Part shown: piece after piece, positions 13,750 to 25,509 of the stretch
How the letters are laid out: each line of letters starts with the position of its first letter
How positions within the stretch are numbered: the first letter of the stretch is position 1
NCBI GenBank assembly: GCA_004329165.1
Contig: CM014729.1
Span: 10,795,019 to 10,859,018, forward strand
Length of the DNA: 64,000 nt
DNA from: Spatholobus suberectus
Taxonomy: Eukaryota; Streptophyta; Magnoliopsida; Fabales; Fabaceae
Reading direction: 5' to 3'
Notes under the pieces: generated by a model
What the model was told of the DNA's origin: nothing
Seen by the model: the letters and a program-made list of their open reading frames with translations, nothing else
The model's database searches: none
Position numbers and translations under genes: made by a program

Positions 13750-15366
13750 TATTCAAATAAGATATCTAAGGATGTCTCAATATACACTACCAACAATACA
13801 AAAATAACATTTACATGTCTTAACAAATAAAGTAAAGAATGTCATCAATGAAAAAATTAATGATGCAAAATGTTGTATAATAGTTGATGGAGCTCAAGAT
13901 GAGCCTAAAAAAAAAAAAATCAAATGTCAATTGTTTTGAGGCTTGATGACAAAGGTATTTATGTAAAAAAAACTTTTCTTAGGCTTATTCATGATGAAGA
14001 CATTGTTGCATTGGCATTGAAAAAAAGTATTGGTTTCCAATCAAAATCTTAATGTTTAATCTTTTTGAGGATAAAGTTATGATGATGCAAGTAACATGTG
14101 TGAATAACAGAATAATTTATAAATTTTGATTTCAAGTAAATGTCATGATGCTTATTATATAAATTGTTTTGCACATAGTTTGCAATTAGCATCGATTATT
14201 GTATTTCAAAAAGTTATTCACATCCATAAGTTTTTTTTATTAGTTAAACTTTATCGTCAAATTTTTTGATGTATCATGATAACATAATGACATAATTAAC
14301 AATTATCCATGATGTAAATGCTATTCATTTACTCTAGAATGATGAGCTTAAAATTAAAAAAAAAACATAATCAAATTGGTTCATTACGAAGAGTAAGTGA
14401 TACTCATTAAAGTTCTTACTTAAAATCCTTTTGTAGTTTGATGAACATGTTCACTATTATTGAGGATGAAGCTATAACTATTCAATAAGGTGATGTGGAT
14501 GCAAATTATGAGGTATTAGCTTATTTTGAATTTATGTTCATTATACATATCATGAGAAATATTTTGGAGATTTCTAATGTTTTATCAAAATTTGCAGCTT
14601 TGATCTTAAAATATTTTGAATGTGACGCCTTTGGCTTGATTTACTAAGTCACTCATTCAAAGGTTAAGAGATGATAGATGGAATGAATGGGTTGCAATAT
14701 CAAATTTTTTTGCCAATCAGTTGGCATACCCATACAAGATTCTAATATCTGTTATACTACAAGACGAGGAAGGTCTCACCATCAAAAGATGATATTATAA
14801 TAAAACATTAGTATAAAGTTAATAATTTCAATGTTGTGATAAACTCCCAACTACAAAAATGGAATAACAAATTCAATGATAATATAATGGAACTACTAAT
14901 TCTTAGTTAAACTTTAGATCCAAGTGAAATGCATATATCATATAAAATTGATGACATTTATCAGTTGGTGATGATAATTTTCACACAAAACTTTGTAGAA
15001 TATGAAAATGGTATAATTGAGGATGCAATTTGAGCCTTTTGATCATATGAGGCAACTTCTTGATTTTGGAGGATTGAAAATTATTTTTGATTATGTCATT
15101 GGTTGGTAAAAACTAGAAAAGTATAAGTCTATTCTTTTGTGTATAAAGTGGTAACTCTTAATTTCAGACTTGTTTTATTATTTATTACAAATCAATCTTT
15201 TTTAGTTATGAATATAGTCAAGACTACATTTCACAACAAGATGGAAGATGAATTTTTGACTAATTGTTTGCTAGTATACATCAAAAAGAAAATTGTTGAG
15301 AAATTTAGCGTAGATTTAGTTATAGACGATTTTTGTGACATGCAGGAGAAGCATTTTGTATTTTGA
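13750..15366 (+). pseudogene. Decayed hAT-type transposase (TTF/ZMYM1-like)
   Basis: Broken plus-strand frames give, in order, pieces of a plant hAT-superfamily protein of the TTF-zinc-finger/ZMYM1-like type. These are YTLPTIQK (13780), INDAKCCIIVDGAQDE (13855), ALALKKSI (14010), CHDAYYINCFAHSLQLA (14135), HNQIGSLRRVSDT (14367), YEVLAYFEFMFIIH (14510), QLQKWNNKFNDNIMELL (14850) and LDPSEMHISYKIDDIYQLV (14920). The last open frame (15139-15366) covers the C-terminal dimerisation domain, with IVKTTFHNKMEDEFLTNCLL and DLVIDDFCDMQEK. Several in-frame stops and frame changes separate these blocks, and the N-terminal zinc finger was not found. The order and spacing match an ordinary transposase, so this is a single old copy. 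Terminal repeats were not identified. Confidence 0.85.
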
Positions 15367-16979
15367 TAAATTACTAATGTAATCAATATTTTGAAATATA
15401 TAATGATGAATATTTCATATGAAATTTGATGTGTGTATATTTGTTGGATAGATTTTAATTTTTATAATTATTCTTCTATCATTAGACTTTGACTCTATCT
15501 TTACTTTTCAAGAAAATTATTACAATGATACGTCACAAATGGGAGATCTAATGTCTTTTTATACTTGTCTATGGCCACAAGTAGGGGATAATAGTCCCAC
15601 AAGGCCTTTGAGCAGTTGATTTATGTTAATTTTTTAAAACTTTTAATATGACAAATAGTATTAACCTTCATTGATTCATAACAAATGGTTACAAGTGTTC
15701 ATAGCAATGTTATTCAAATTGGACTAGGCATTGACTTGTTCAAGATATTGGGTTAATTGGTTACTAGTCGAACCAACGAATTACTGGTTGAATTGCATAA
15801 ACTAGGACAAATTATTACTATATATCACATAAATGATTTTATATATATATAAATAATGTTTTCCACATGATCACATATACTAAATGTGTATCTCAACATA
15901 ATAGTAAAATTTAGCTGTGCATAGAAAAGTGATGGGGTTTGAATCTTGCCTAGCTAATTTTTGCATTTTCGTATTTTCTCACTTTACAACTCCTTATAGT
16001 ACATAACACGTGTGACAGGAAAGTAGCATAGCAGAGCATGGATTGACGTAACAAGCCTTGGCACAGTCCAACTGGCATAAATTTTATTGATTTAATTCAC
16101 TTTGAGATCGATTTAATCACATCACAATCGATTTAATGACATGTCTGATCTAACAACAAAATTAGATCAACTATATGCTTGATTTTCAGTTGAACTAGTC
16201 CGATTGGCTAGACCAAGTCAATTTTTTGAAACACTGGTTGGTAGTTACCACACAGGGGTTGTGATCAAAAAATAAATATACTAACATTTTTGTGCCAAAA
16301 ATAATAAATAATGTAATATTTTCTTTTATTCTTATAAGTTGATGATGCGAGGCAAGGTCAATGTTGTACTATGCTTAAGCCCAGTTTCAATTGCAAAATT
16401 TATGACGGGCCCAAAAGTGAAGAAACCACACAGGGGCGATCCATTCAAAACGGATGGGACAATATTTTGCAGTAACAGTGAGAAAAAAACTAAAAAAAAA
16501 AACAAAAACAAAAGAAGAAGAGTTGTAGCACAGTAACAGGTTTGTTTCGAATATCGATGGATGGTCCAAGTTTTGCAGCCTCATTCACCTGTGTCTTCGC
16601 GACAATGATACAAGTAGCTATGACGATGTTCCGCTCCCAAAAAACAAGGTAACATGGTATCCTTATTCCTTATTGATTTTTAGGAGACCTTTCTATATTT
16701 CTGTTTAAAATTTTTGAAACAGAAAATATATGTTTTTTTTTTCTTTTTCTAAACTTTTATTTTTGAATGGTTTCATGTCAATTCAATCTTAGTTAAAACG
16801 GCTCTCGAAGGCTGACACTTCATGGTTCGGATGCATCATATAGCCGGAGACCTATTCGACGAAATGCGTAAGAGTAAAACATACTCGAATATTGGAGCCA
16901 ACCACTTTCTTGTGAGGAACTAGCATTACAAGTTTCCATAATATATACCATTTTAAGTATTATAATATAAATTGGGGTT
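15367..16979. other. Intergenic and PPR 5' region
   Basis: At about 15700-16250 there is a weak inverted-repeat-like pair (CAAATTGGACTAGGCATTGA against the complement of the GGCTAGACCAAGTCAATTTT region), suggesting an old non-autonomous element. Its ends and target duplication are unclear. From about 16340 the sequence is richer and probably includes the PPR gene's 5' UTR. AACAAG/GTAACA at 16648/16649 and AATCTTAG ending at 16792 could be the donor and acceptor of a 5' UTR intron; this is a guess from consensus only. Confidence 0.4.
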
Positions 16980-18419
16980 ATGGGTAGTAAAACTTTGTTC
17001 AAGTGGCCAAAGCAAATCACAAATTCCCTAGTTGTGCAGCTAATTAAAGCAGAAAAGGACGTGCGCAAAGCTTTTAATATGTTTGATTCTGCAACTGCTG
17101 AATATAGTAATGGGTTTCGTCATGATCACGAAACTTTTGGTCTCATGATCTCTAGGTTAGTCACTGTGAACCAGTTTAGGTCAGCAGAAGGGATGCTGGA
17201 GAGAATGAAGCAAGAAAATTGTAAGGTTACAGAGGACATATTTTTAACTATATGCAGGGGTTATGGACGTGTGCATAGGCCACTTGATGCCATCAGGGTT
17301 TTCCACAAAATGGAAGGTTTTCAGCTTAGGCCCACTCAAAAGGCTTACATTACAATACTCGATATTCTTGTGGAGGAAAACCATGTAAAGAGGGCTATTG
17401 GCTTTTACAGGGAGATGAGAGAAATGGGCATTCCACCTAGCGTTGTTTCCCTCAATATTTTGATCAAGGCCCTCTGCAAAAACAAGGAAACTATTGATTC
17501 AGCCTTACGGATATTTCGGGAGATGCCCAACCGTGGATGCCAGCCTGATTCATATACTTATGGTACATTGATTAATGGGCTGTGTAGACTCGGAACAATT
17601 GGTGAGGCAAAGGAACTATTCAAAGAGATGGAGCAGAAAGGTTTTTCAGCTTCTGTTGTTACCTATACTAGTTTGATACATGGCTTGTGTCAGTCTAATA
17701 ATTTGGATGAAGCAATAGGATTGCTTGAAGAGATGAAAAGAAACGACATTGAGCCAAATGTTTTTACTTATAGTTCTCTGATGGATGGTTTATGTAAAGG
17801 TGGTCATTCGTCACAAGCAATGGAGTTGTTAGAAGTGATGGTCAGAAAGCACCAGTTGCCTAACATGGTCACTTACAATACTTTAATCAGTGGACTGTGT
17901 GAAGAAGGAAAGCTTCGTGAAGCTGTGGAGATTCTTGACAGGATGAGGATTCAAGGCTTGAAACCAAATGCAGGGTTGTACGGAAAAATCATAAGTGGCC
18001 TCTGTGCTGCAGGCAGCTATCAAGAAGCTGCAAACTTCATTGATGAGATGGTGCTTGGTGGTGTCTCACCAAATCGAGCAAGTTGGAGCCTTCATATTAG
18101 GATGCATAACATGGTAGTCCAGGGCCTTTGTAATAATGTTGATTCACCTCGTGCATTTCAGTTGTATCTTAGTATGCGCACTAGGTGCATCTCTGTTGAA
18201 ATTGGCACTTTTGACTGTTTAGTCAAATGTTTTTGCAAGAGAGGAGACCTACACAAAGCTGCTCGGATTCTTAATGAGATGGTATTAGATGGATGCATTC
18301 CAGATGAGGGAATATGGAATGTAGTAATTAGTGGACTTTGGGATCGAAAAAAATTGAGAGAAGCCACTGAGATGCTGCTGGCTGAGCTGAGACAGAAGTT
18401 TGTTGAAGCTGAAAGTTGA
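16980..18419 (+). CDS. P-class pentatricopeptide repeat protein (At5g46100-like)
   Basis: An intronless gene for 479 residues. The protein is almost entirely 35-residue PPR motifs, about eleven, from residue ~46 to the end, with typical repeats such as DSYTYGTLINGLCRLGTIGE, NVFTYSSLMDGLCKGGHSSQ and NMVTYNTLISGLCEEGKLRE. There is no E, DYW or SMR domain, so it is P-class. PPR proteins bind organellar RNA with sequence specificity and help in processing, stabilisation, splicing or translation. The N-terminus MGSKTLFKWPKQIT and the conserved ICRGYGRVHRP segment closely match my recollection of Arabidopsis At5g46100, which has similar length and supports this start codon. One repeat near residues 362-400 is longer and less regular. 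No obvious transit peptide is visible, so the organelle is undetermined. It converges on the DMP gene 2.6 kb downstream, an arrangement that seems conserved in Arabidopsis. Confidence 0.95.
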   Translation: MGSKTLFKWPKQITNSLVVQLIKAEKDVRKAFNMFDSATAEYSNGFRHDHETFGLMISRLVTVNQFRSAEGMLERMKQENCKVTEDIFLTICRGYGRVHRPLDAIRVFHKMEGFQLRPTQKAYITILDILVEENHVKRAIGFYREMREMGIPPSVVSLNILIKALCKNKETIDSALRIFREMPNRGCQPDSYTYGTLINGLCRLGTIGEAKELFKEMEQKGFSASVVTYTSLIHGLCQSNNLDEAIGLLEEMKRNDIEPNVFTYSSLMDGLCKGGHSSQAMELLEVMVRKHQLPNMVTYNTLISGLCEEGKLREAVEILDRMRIQGLKPNAGLYGKIISGLCAAGSYQEAANFIDEMVLGGVSPNRASWSLHIRMHNMVVQGLCNNVDSPRAFQLYLSMRTRCISVEIGTFDCLVKCFCKRGDLHKAARILNEMVLDGCIPDEGIWNVVISGLWDRKKLREATEMLLAELRQKFVEAES

Positions 18420-19877
18420 AGTTTGTGGGTCCAAAGATTACAGTTATGCATTGCATTCTTCTTACTAAAAACCTTTGGCACCACTTGGTCCCCTAACTTT
18501 TCTGTTGTAAAAGGTTGTCACTTAGTCGCTAATGAAAATGTGTTACGCGCATAAAGCTTGCTTATCAAGGTATTGTTGTATTTAGTCTCTGTTAATTTTG
18601 TGCTGTGTCCTTTAATGGCATGTTTGTTATTTGTGCTAAGTAAATCTGCAATTATTTCTAGTATAGTTTAGCTCTCTTTTAAATGCAATGATTTGATCGT
18701 TATGTGACTCCACCAATAAAAAATAGAAAAATAAGAGATTCTTGGATATTGTAAAAAAAATAAGATTTCTTGGCAATTGATGTATCTTTAGATCCCCCAC
18801 CCCCCAACCCAAGTTCAGGAACTGAATTTCAGTGAATTCTTGGTTTCTAAGTGTAAACAAGTACAGGAATTCAATTCTACTAGTCTTTTTTGTTTTTGAA
18901 ACTTCATATAATTAGTTCCTGTCTAAATTTTTGCATCATGAAATTTGAAGAAAAAATATTTTTCTTTAAAAGATAGTTCTATCTTTAACTTTTACAATTT
19001 TGACAGCTATTCTATTGCAGATCCAAACTAACATTTTCTCTTTTTTTCTCAGTGACTGAACATGTGCCACCTTTTCAACTCATGATCCGACTTCCTCATC
19101 TCAAATGGTTGACGTTCTCTGATGATCAGTGTCTCCGTCACTCCGTGACCATATTAAAGCTTCAAATCGGAGAAGTAAATATGCTGTGTGCAAGATTTGC
19201 AAATAAGCTTAACCTGGTGGCCAATTTTGTATTTCACATAACCTCACTCTCTCTTCTTTGGGGACACTGCCTTGGTTCGTTCCCGACCTTTCCTGAAACT
19301 TTAATGCGGAACATGTTTGTTGAAAGAGATTTTCCAGAGTCCTGGCCTTATGGGCAAGGTAAACTCAGGTAATTGCGAAATCATTTGTTTTAATCATACC
19401 CCATTACTTGTGGTTGAGGTTTTTTTTTTTTTCATAGAAAACTTGTTGCTCAGTCAGTCGCAGTAATTTAGCAAAATGTTTAAGCATTCCTCAGTCTTCT
19501 CATAGGGCTATTGTTAACATTTTAGTTGACATTCTTGATTTGCAGATTGCAATTTATATGGCCTGACTCCTTAGGGATTTTATTTATTTATTTATTTAAT
19601 GTTGGATACACATTATGCACACCAAGGAAAAAGAGGCACCCCTAGTTTTTTATATGCAATTAAAACATAATAATGGTGTAATGTATAATGTAAGTTGAAG
19701 TTCAAAAAATGTGGAGACGTTTATCAAAATAAAAATAAAAATGTAGAGACGAAAAGTGAATATCACTATTATATCATTATTATAGATATATATGTTAGAC
19801 AAAAGGAGAATAATAGATAGTCACTTAATGATAATGCATGAGTTAGCATTATCATTAACTCCTTGGCAAACTTTATA
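18420..19877. other. PPR 3' flank, no further gene
   Basis: Probably contains the PPR gene's 3' UTR. An open frame of 106 codons at 19052-19372 has no domain that I recognise. It lies in unusually non-repetitive sequence and could be part of a 3' UTR or an unrelated exon, so I do not call it a gene. Confidence 0.4.
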
Positions 19878-20587
19878 GGCTCGTTTGGTGGTTAAGACAG
19901 GATAAGATAAGATAGGATATGAGAGTAGGATAAGAATAGAACAGGATAAGAGCAAGATAAGTTATAATTTTATCTAATGTTTGGTGCACATCAGATAACA
20001 AACTAGATAACGATAAGATAAAATATAAATTATGTTCAAATGATCATAAAATTACATATAATTTTTTAAAAGTAACTTTTAATTTAATTTTTTATTTTTT
20101 TACAAAAAAATTACAATTTTAACTGAACTATACAATATTATTTTTATTTATGTAGTTACTTTTCTTAAAATTATAAAAAAATTATATAATATTTTTAAAA
20201 TTATAATTATTATTTAAATAATTTTATTTAAAAAATATTTGAATAGTAATTATTTAATTTTTAATATTTTAATTAATAATATACTTTAAATTTACATATC
20301 AAAATTATTATTATTATTATATATAAATTAATATATATATTACTATATATTATATCTATTATATATATTTTGTTATATATATAGAGAGAGAGAAAGAGAG
20401 AGATAGTTTATCGTATTTTGTTGCTTCATAACCTAGCTCCCTCTTTAAGATAAGAAATGCACTGGAACAACATGATAGGATGAGAGATAGAATAACATTA
20501 TCATATCCTATTGACGTAGTAAACAATAAATTACAACAAGATAGGATGATTATCCTATCCTATCATATTTGGCCACCAAATGGGCCC
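19878..20587. mobile_element. Non-autonomous TIR element, about 0.7 kb
   Basis: The left end GGCTCGTTTGGTGGTTAAGA and the right end, read inwards (GGGCCCATTTGGTGGCCAAA), form an imperfect terminal inverted repeat. The subterminal regions are rich in the repeated motif GATAAGATA/GATAGGAT on the left and its complement TATCCTATC on the right. The interior is very AT-rich, with (TA)n and a short (GA)n tract near 20375-20405. No coding sequence is present. The GTTTGG-type terminus suggests PIF/Harbinger or hAT affinity, but no clean target duplication was seen, so the superfamily is open. Confidence 0.7.
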
Positions 20588-21066
20588 TACATTGACTTAT
20601 TTAATTACCACTCTTGAATATTTGCAAATTTGGACTGAATAATATCAAGTTTTTCTGGCTGTATACTATTCAATCTTAATTAATCAATGGTGTCTTGTTT
20701 TCGGATATAAGACTATTAAACAAAGAATAGTTGTTTAAGGTAAGACTCAATTCGTTGAAAAGTTGCTCAAGCAATCAATTCTCCGTTAAAAAAAAAAAAG
20801 ACTTGGCGCAAAATATTGCTTGCGTGATCAACATAGTGCTTATTAGTTATAACGAATGGATTGATGGAGATGTCCTTCTAGTGCTAGGTTTAATCCAGGT
20901 TTAAATACATTAAACGAAAGTATTGAAAAGTAAATAAATTAAATAATATACGGTTTAAATGATGAATTTTGATTGAATATATGTAATTTGTTCCAAACAC
21001 AAGACTTAATCAATCAGTTAAATTATTGAAATCGGTAACAAAGATGATACAGACAGAACTCGACAA

Positions 21067-21699
21067 TTAATTTGTTGAAAGGGGGAAGCCAATTCCATGT
21101 CTTTGTGTAGGAAATGCAACAAAGAACATGCTGCCCAAAACGCCAATACCCACTGGCAATGCTGTGAGGATTTCCTGTGTCTCATTTGAAGGTGCTGGAA
21201 AGAAGCAATTCACCACATTCTGATCAAACAATGCAATTGCTGCAAATACCAAAACTGACATTACTGCATGCATGAAATCTATAAACTTTAGGCGATATTT
21301 TGCAGCAAGTTGAGGTGGAAGGGTGGTTGATCCATCAATGACCCACAAGCCCCTGAGGGTGGCAAACCCATAACAGATGTTCCCCTTGTTGTCTCTGACG
21401 CTATCAGTTAAACATAACAGGAAGCATGAGGCACCACAGAGAGCTACAAGTGCAGCAGTCATGGACTTGCTGACAGAGTCACAGTTGCCAATGTTTGTGA
21501 AGATTGGAGACAGAAGTTGGAAAGCAAGAACTGTGCCAGTTGGTAAAAGGTTGGCCAAATGGGCAGTGCTCTGAAACGTCTGGCTAATGGCTTTCTGTAT
21601 CAGGTTCCTCTCTGCTTCTGGCACCTCAGCATTTCGCAGGAGTGGGAGCATTTGTTCATCATGATTCTTAGAATCATCCGTTTCTATTTTGATGTCCAT
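21067..21699 (-). CDS. DMP family (DUF679) four-helix membrane protein
   Basis: An intronless minus-strand gene for 210 residues, the usual size for this plant-specific family. After a hydrophilic, acidic N-terminal tail (about 40 residues) come four predicted membrane spans near residues 48-68, 79-101, 139-159 and 177-197. The family signature is clear: QTFQSTAHLANLLPTGTVLA, then CFLLCLTDS, the YGFATLRGLWV segment, YRLKFIDFMHAVMSVLVF, and the C-terminal LPVGIGVLGSMFFVAFPT. Members act in the ER, tonoplast and other endomembranes, and different DMPs are linked to senescence, membrane remodelling or gamete fusion. Its place beside an At5g46100-like PPR gene and in a region with a HAESA-type kinase argues for the DMP6/DMP7 group rather than the DMP8/9 haploid-inducer group. 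The start is the first ATG and matches the family. A TATAG-type box lies about 90 bases upstream. Confidence 0.93.
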   Translation of the reverse strand: MDIKIETDDSKNHDEQMLPLLRNAEVPEAERNLIQKAISQTFQSTAHLANLLPTGTVLAFQLLSPIFTNIGNCDSVSKSMTAALVALCGASCFLLCLTDSVRDNKGNICYGFATLRGLWVIDGSTTLPPQLAAKYRLKFIDFMHAVMSVLVFAAIALFDQNVVNCFFPAPSNETQEILTALPVGIGVLGSMFFVAFPTQRHGIGFPLSTN

Positions 21700-21783
21700 G
21701 GCTTGTAGAACCTTTTAGCAGCCTCTGATGTTTCTGTTTTGGTCACCTTTGTCTTTGCAGCATAGGTTTGTTGAAAAGGTGTA

Positions 21784-21795
21784 TCTATATAGGTC
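21784..21795 (-). promoter_or_regulatory. Probable TATA box of the DMP gene
   Basis: On the minus strand CTATATAGATAC lies about 90 bases upstream of the DMP start codon, a plausible distance for a core promoter with a short 5' UTR. The call rests on motif and position only. Confidence 0.45.
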
Positions 21796-21799
21796 AGCA

Positions 21800-22212
21800 T
21801 ATTTGAGTGGCGCCGAAGAGAGGGAAAGGTAAGGAAGGGAAGGGAGGTTTGTCATTACTTGCAAGAAACACAAACTAAAAACTTGATAAAGCAGCTTTCA
21901 CGAGATTCCTGAAAGAGCAGTTAGTTAGAAGTAACTCAACGTTATGAATCCAAACGCTTGCGGAAAAAAAAGTGGGATAAGCGGATATTTTATGGGATCT
22001 TCTTTCAGGTTGAGTATACACTGCCCCAAGTTACACGTTAGTCACAATCTGTTAGCACTCGGCACGATTCATATCGTTAGAATAATGAATATAAACCATG
22101 GACAAAATTTAAATATAGTTGTTTAAGTGTTTTTTTTTGCCGTTCTTCAATTAAAATTAAAATTTCATGCCAGTAACTTATATTAATCTTTATTATACAA
22201 ATTACTGAAATA
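21800..22212. other. DMP upstream region
   Basis: About 400 bases of unique-looking sequence between the DMP promoter and a 276-bp MITE. No coding sequence was recognised. This is the likely place for DMP regulatory sites. Confidence 0.4.
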
Positions 22213-22221
22213 AAATTTCAA

Positions 22222-22497
22222 GGGTAAAACATATTTTTGGTCTTTCTAAAATTTGTCAAATTTGGTTTTAGTCTTTCTAAAATTTTTTGTCCTATTTTAG
22301 TCCTTCTAATTTGAAAATATACCACTTTTGGTCCTCAAAGTGGTTTAGATAGCACTTTATAATTGTTATTAAATGTTATTTTGAGGACTAAAAATGATAC
22401 ATTTTCAAATTCAAAAGACCAAAATAGGATAAAAAATTTTAGAGGGACTAAAACTGAATTTGACAAATTTTAGAGATACCAAAAACATATTTTACCC
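22222..22497. mobile_element. MULE-type MITE, 276 bp
   Basis: Nearly the whole element folds back on itself. The left end GGGTAAAACATATTTTTGGT is the complement of the right end ACCAAAAACATATTTTACCC, and the arms continue through TTTTAGTCTTTCTAAAA-like sequence for about 120 bases each. It is flanked by the perfect 9-bp duplication AAATTTCAA (22213-22221 and 22498-22506), which points to the Mutator superfamily. The TTTAGTCC-type subterminal motif resembles that of the elements at 8688 and 47241. Confidence 0.9.
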
Positions 22498-22506
22498 AAA
22501 TTTCAA

Positions 22507-23633
22507 TTATGATTGAAGAAAAATATCAAAATTCAGAATCACTCAAGGAACTGTATTTTATGTTTTGTCCTGCTCCTATAAACAGTTGCTATTTTAACTA
22601 GGTACGTTATACTGACACGTGGTTTGCATTGTCTTCGTTTCAATTATTAACGGCTCAATAATATTAGAGTTTGGGGCCGAAGGGAACGTTTTGCTGAGAC
22701 GAAATGACTAGAAACTAGGCTTTTGTTTGGTATAGGTTTGCCTTGTAAGGATATGGTGCAATGTGTATGCGGAGGTTATCTTTTTTTTTTTTTTTTTTGG
22801 TGGCTAACTTCTGTATCCTTTTCTGCAATTTCCTTTATCTGTTCAAGCATATCGATTATTAACTTGCTTCAGTGACAAGTTATATCAACTACAACATTTA
22901 AAACTAACCGTTTACTCTTAAATTTATTCTCATCATACTAGCCGGTATATAGTATTCCTCGTTGACATAGAAGAAAAAGTATATGCTTGAACAGGTAGTT
23001 TAATCTTATCAGAATCAAATCTTCCACTCCCATTTATTGTTTTCCCAATAGCTTCTCTCTTTTTAACAGTTTTTTTCCGAGTAATTTTTTATGCTGAGTT
23101 GATAGTTTTTTAAGTAGAAAGACAGTGAAAAGATAGAAATTTGATTCATATATTGCCGGATTAAAAATTTCTCTGTTTTGCTTAAGAAAATATTAGGTTC
23201 ACTTCACTTCCAAAAAAGAGAGGTGGGGGTGTTGGAAACACAAATCTCCTTTTTTCCCCACCATCAAATCCCATTTAAGAATCCACTTTTTGAACTCTAA
23301 AACCATGCCCAAAAGAAACAATTCATTGGGCTTCCATGTAGGCTCATGTCACATGCAGGCTTTGTCCAACTCCTTTAAATAGTAAGGCCCACTATTTTCG
23401 GCTTTAAACCCTGTTCTATTTCTGGTTGCTGATAGCCATTCCAAAATCTAATGGAACCAGCGAAGTTCCTGTGTTCATTTCTGAACATGTACCGAAACAC
23501 GTCTCAGGAAGCTTACAATGTATATTTTTCACTTGGCTTGGAATTTGGATAAATTGCTGCTGTCATATGATCACCAATATTGTTGGACCATGAGCCAGAT
23601 ATGGCTGACGGACCACAGTATCTGCACCCATGT
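22507..23633. other. Intergenic, no gene seen
   Basis: Moderately AT-rich unique-looking sequence. It holds a poly-T run near 22782 and a few GC-richer patches, but no open frame or structure that I can assign. Confidence 0.5.
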
Positions 23634-24128
23634 TTTAAAAACCGGATAGGTAATTGAATAGGTGAAAGTACCGATAGATGGTTTATTGGTTAGTTACGGT
23701 TGAACTGTAATAGAATCAGTAGTAATTAAATTTATATTTTTAATATTATATAATATTTTATGTAACAAAATAATTCAAAATTAGAAGAAATCAAGATATA
23801 ATAAATTAAATTAATATAAATGATTAAATTATATGTTTTATAAGACAAAAAATTAATAATAATTAGAAAAATAATGTATATATATGTGTAATTTTTAAAT
23901 ATGTGTTTTTATTTATCTTAAAAATATTTTAGATAAAATTAAAAAAATAAAAAAGATTAAAAATAAAAAAATAAAAATTTTGAAAAATACTGGTTCAAAC
24001 CAATTTTGGGTTGGTTCAATCAGTTCTATACTAGTTCTAAGACAAGCTGATTTTTTGGAGTTAACAAATTGATCACTAGATCAGTTCTCAATCAAATTGG
24101 ATCAGGTCTAGTTTTTAAAACTATGATC
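23634..24128. mobile_element. Degenerate TIR element
   Basis: GTTTTAAAAACCGGAT near 23632 and the complement of CTAGTTTTTAAAAC near 24120 form short inverted ends. Both arms carry mutated GGTTCAATC/ACCGGT-type motifs, and the interior is AT-rich with no coding sequence. No exact target duplication was found, so the limits are approximate. This type of GTTTTAAAAAC-ended repeat is common in plants. Confidence 0.5.
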
Positions 24129-24188
24129 TGCATAGTTGGTCTTGTTTTGTCTCTTTGAAACCACTTGTTTTGATAAAACTAATTTAAA

Positions 24189-24631
24189 GGGGTGTTTGGT
24201 ACAAGGAGAGTTTTCAATTTCTAAGGAATCTTTGTTTTTCATGTTTGGTTTATTGTTTAAAACATAACATTCCCAAGAAACATTGTTTCTTGGGAATTTT
24301 TTTAACCTATGTTTCCCATGAAATTGTTCCTATGGGAGGAGGTGAGAATCTAACTTTTTTGAGGGGAGAAAAGTTTTACTGTAGTAAAAATATCACATTA
24401 TCTTTATTAACTTATTTAATGTGATAAATAATTAAAATTTCTAGAAAAGTTCTATTAAAACTAAACGTAAAATCTTTAATTTCCAAGTAACAAATATAAA
24501 TATTTCTAAGAATATTTATAATCAACTAAACAAATTTTAGTCATTTTAAGGAATCATGATTTTTGAGATTTATGATTCTAGGAATCATGATTCTTGGGCA
24601 TGAAAAAATTTCTCTTCTATCAAACGCACCC
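24189..24631. mobile_element. PIF/Harbinger-type (Tourist-like) MITE
   Basis: The left end GGGGTGTTTGGTAC and the right end, inwards GGGTGCGTTTGATAG, form the terminal inverted repeat. TAAA flanks both sides (24185-24188 and 24632-24635), consistent with the TAA target preference of PIF/Harbinger elements. It is 443 bp with no coding capacity. The interior contains further short palindromes (CCCAAGAAACATTGTTTCTTGGG and AATCATGATTC types). Confidence 0.75.
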
Positions 24632-24899
24632 TAAATTTATTAAAAAATTAATTCAATACTACCTGCTACTATATATTACTTGACTATTTAAAACAATTTC
24701 TATATTAAAAAAATAAATTAGACTCAATTCTTAGATTTAAAGTAACACCTAACCAAAGACTCGTCTTAGTTCCACACCTTTGAAAGGATGCTAATTTATT
24801 AGAAATCTAGTCTCTAATTATTAAAAACATTGTTTGTAAGTGCATTAAACTAAAAAACTTTTCAATCAAAAAAACACATGAAAAATATTTGTGGTTAAC

Positions 24900-25480
24900 C
24901 TGTTTCAAACTGATTTCAACTTGAACAAGTTTGACCCAACAAGTGAGCTTTAACACCCTCCAAATCAAGGTTGACCTTAGGTCCGATTACAAAATCTCTA
25001 AGGTAATCTTGAAATGTCCCATCCTGTCTCAAAAGACGGGTCATTGTTTGGGAAATGTAACAAATCTACATCAGGTCCATCCCATTGAAAACAAAAGACC
25101 CAAGCCACCCCTAACCATTGATCTTACTCAAAGGTCATAATCATCCAAAGGCTTGCTAATTTCCATGCTGAAACCCAGTCTATGCCTAAGGGACTATTCG
25201 ACTCAGGTAGGCATACATCTTAGACTGGATACCCCAAACTTATGATTATAAATAGTAGCATGACTCTCCCTCTAAGGTATGCATTTTAACTTTTAACTAC
25301 ATTATCTTTACTTTAAACAATTACTAACTTTAACATCCGTGTTTATATAGGGGCAATCACCTCAACTGCAAGGCCTCCTAACCATTAGTTAACTTCTTTT
25401 TTTCACAACCACTTGACGACTTCTAGGGAGCCTTATGTAGTCTTAAGATGGACCTTTCAATCTTGAGTCATCAATGTAGT
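24900..25480. mobile_element. LTR-retroelement-like fragment
   Basis: The succession TATAAATAGTAGCATGACTC, TCTAAGGTATGCATTTTAAC, CATTATCTTTACTTTAAACA and TAACTTTAACATCCGTGTTT resembles the promoter, leader and 3' part of LTRs of Tekay/Del-type Ty3-gypsy elements as I remember them. No gag or pol sequence and no second LTR is present. Naming it would need comparison with a repeat library. Confidence 0.4.
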
Positions 25481-25509
25481 CTATGACTTATAACCAAACA
25501 AAAATATTA

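Noticed and set aside
15930..15965. GGGTTTGAATC motif resembling a tRNA T-loop
   Set aside because: No acceptor, D or anticodon stem can be formed at the correct spacing upstream.
19052..19372. 106-codon open frame downstream of the PPR gene
   Set aside because: No recognisable domain or splice partner; could be 3' UTR. Left uncalled.
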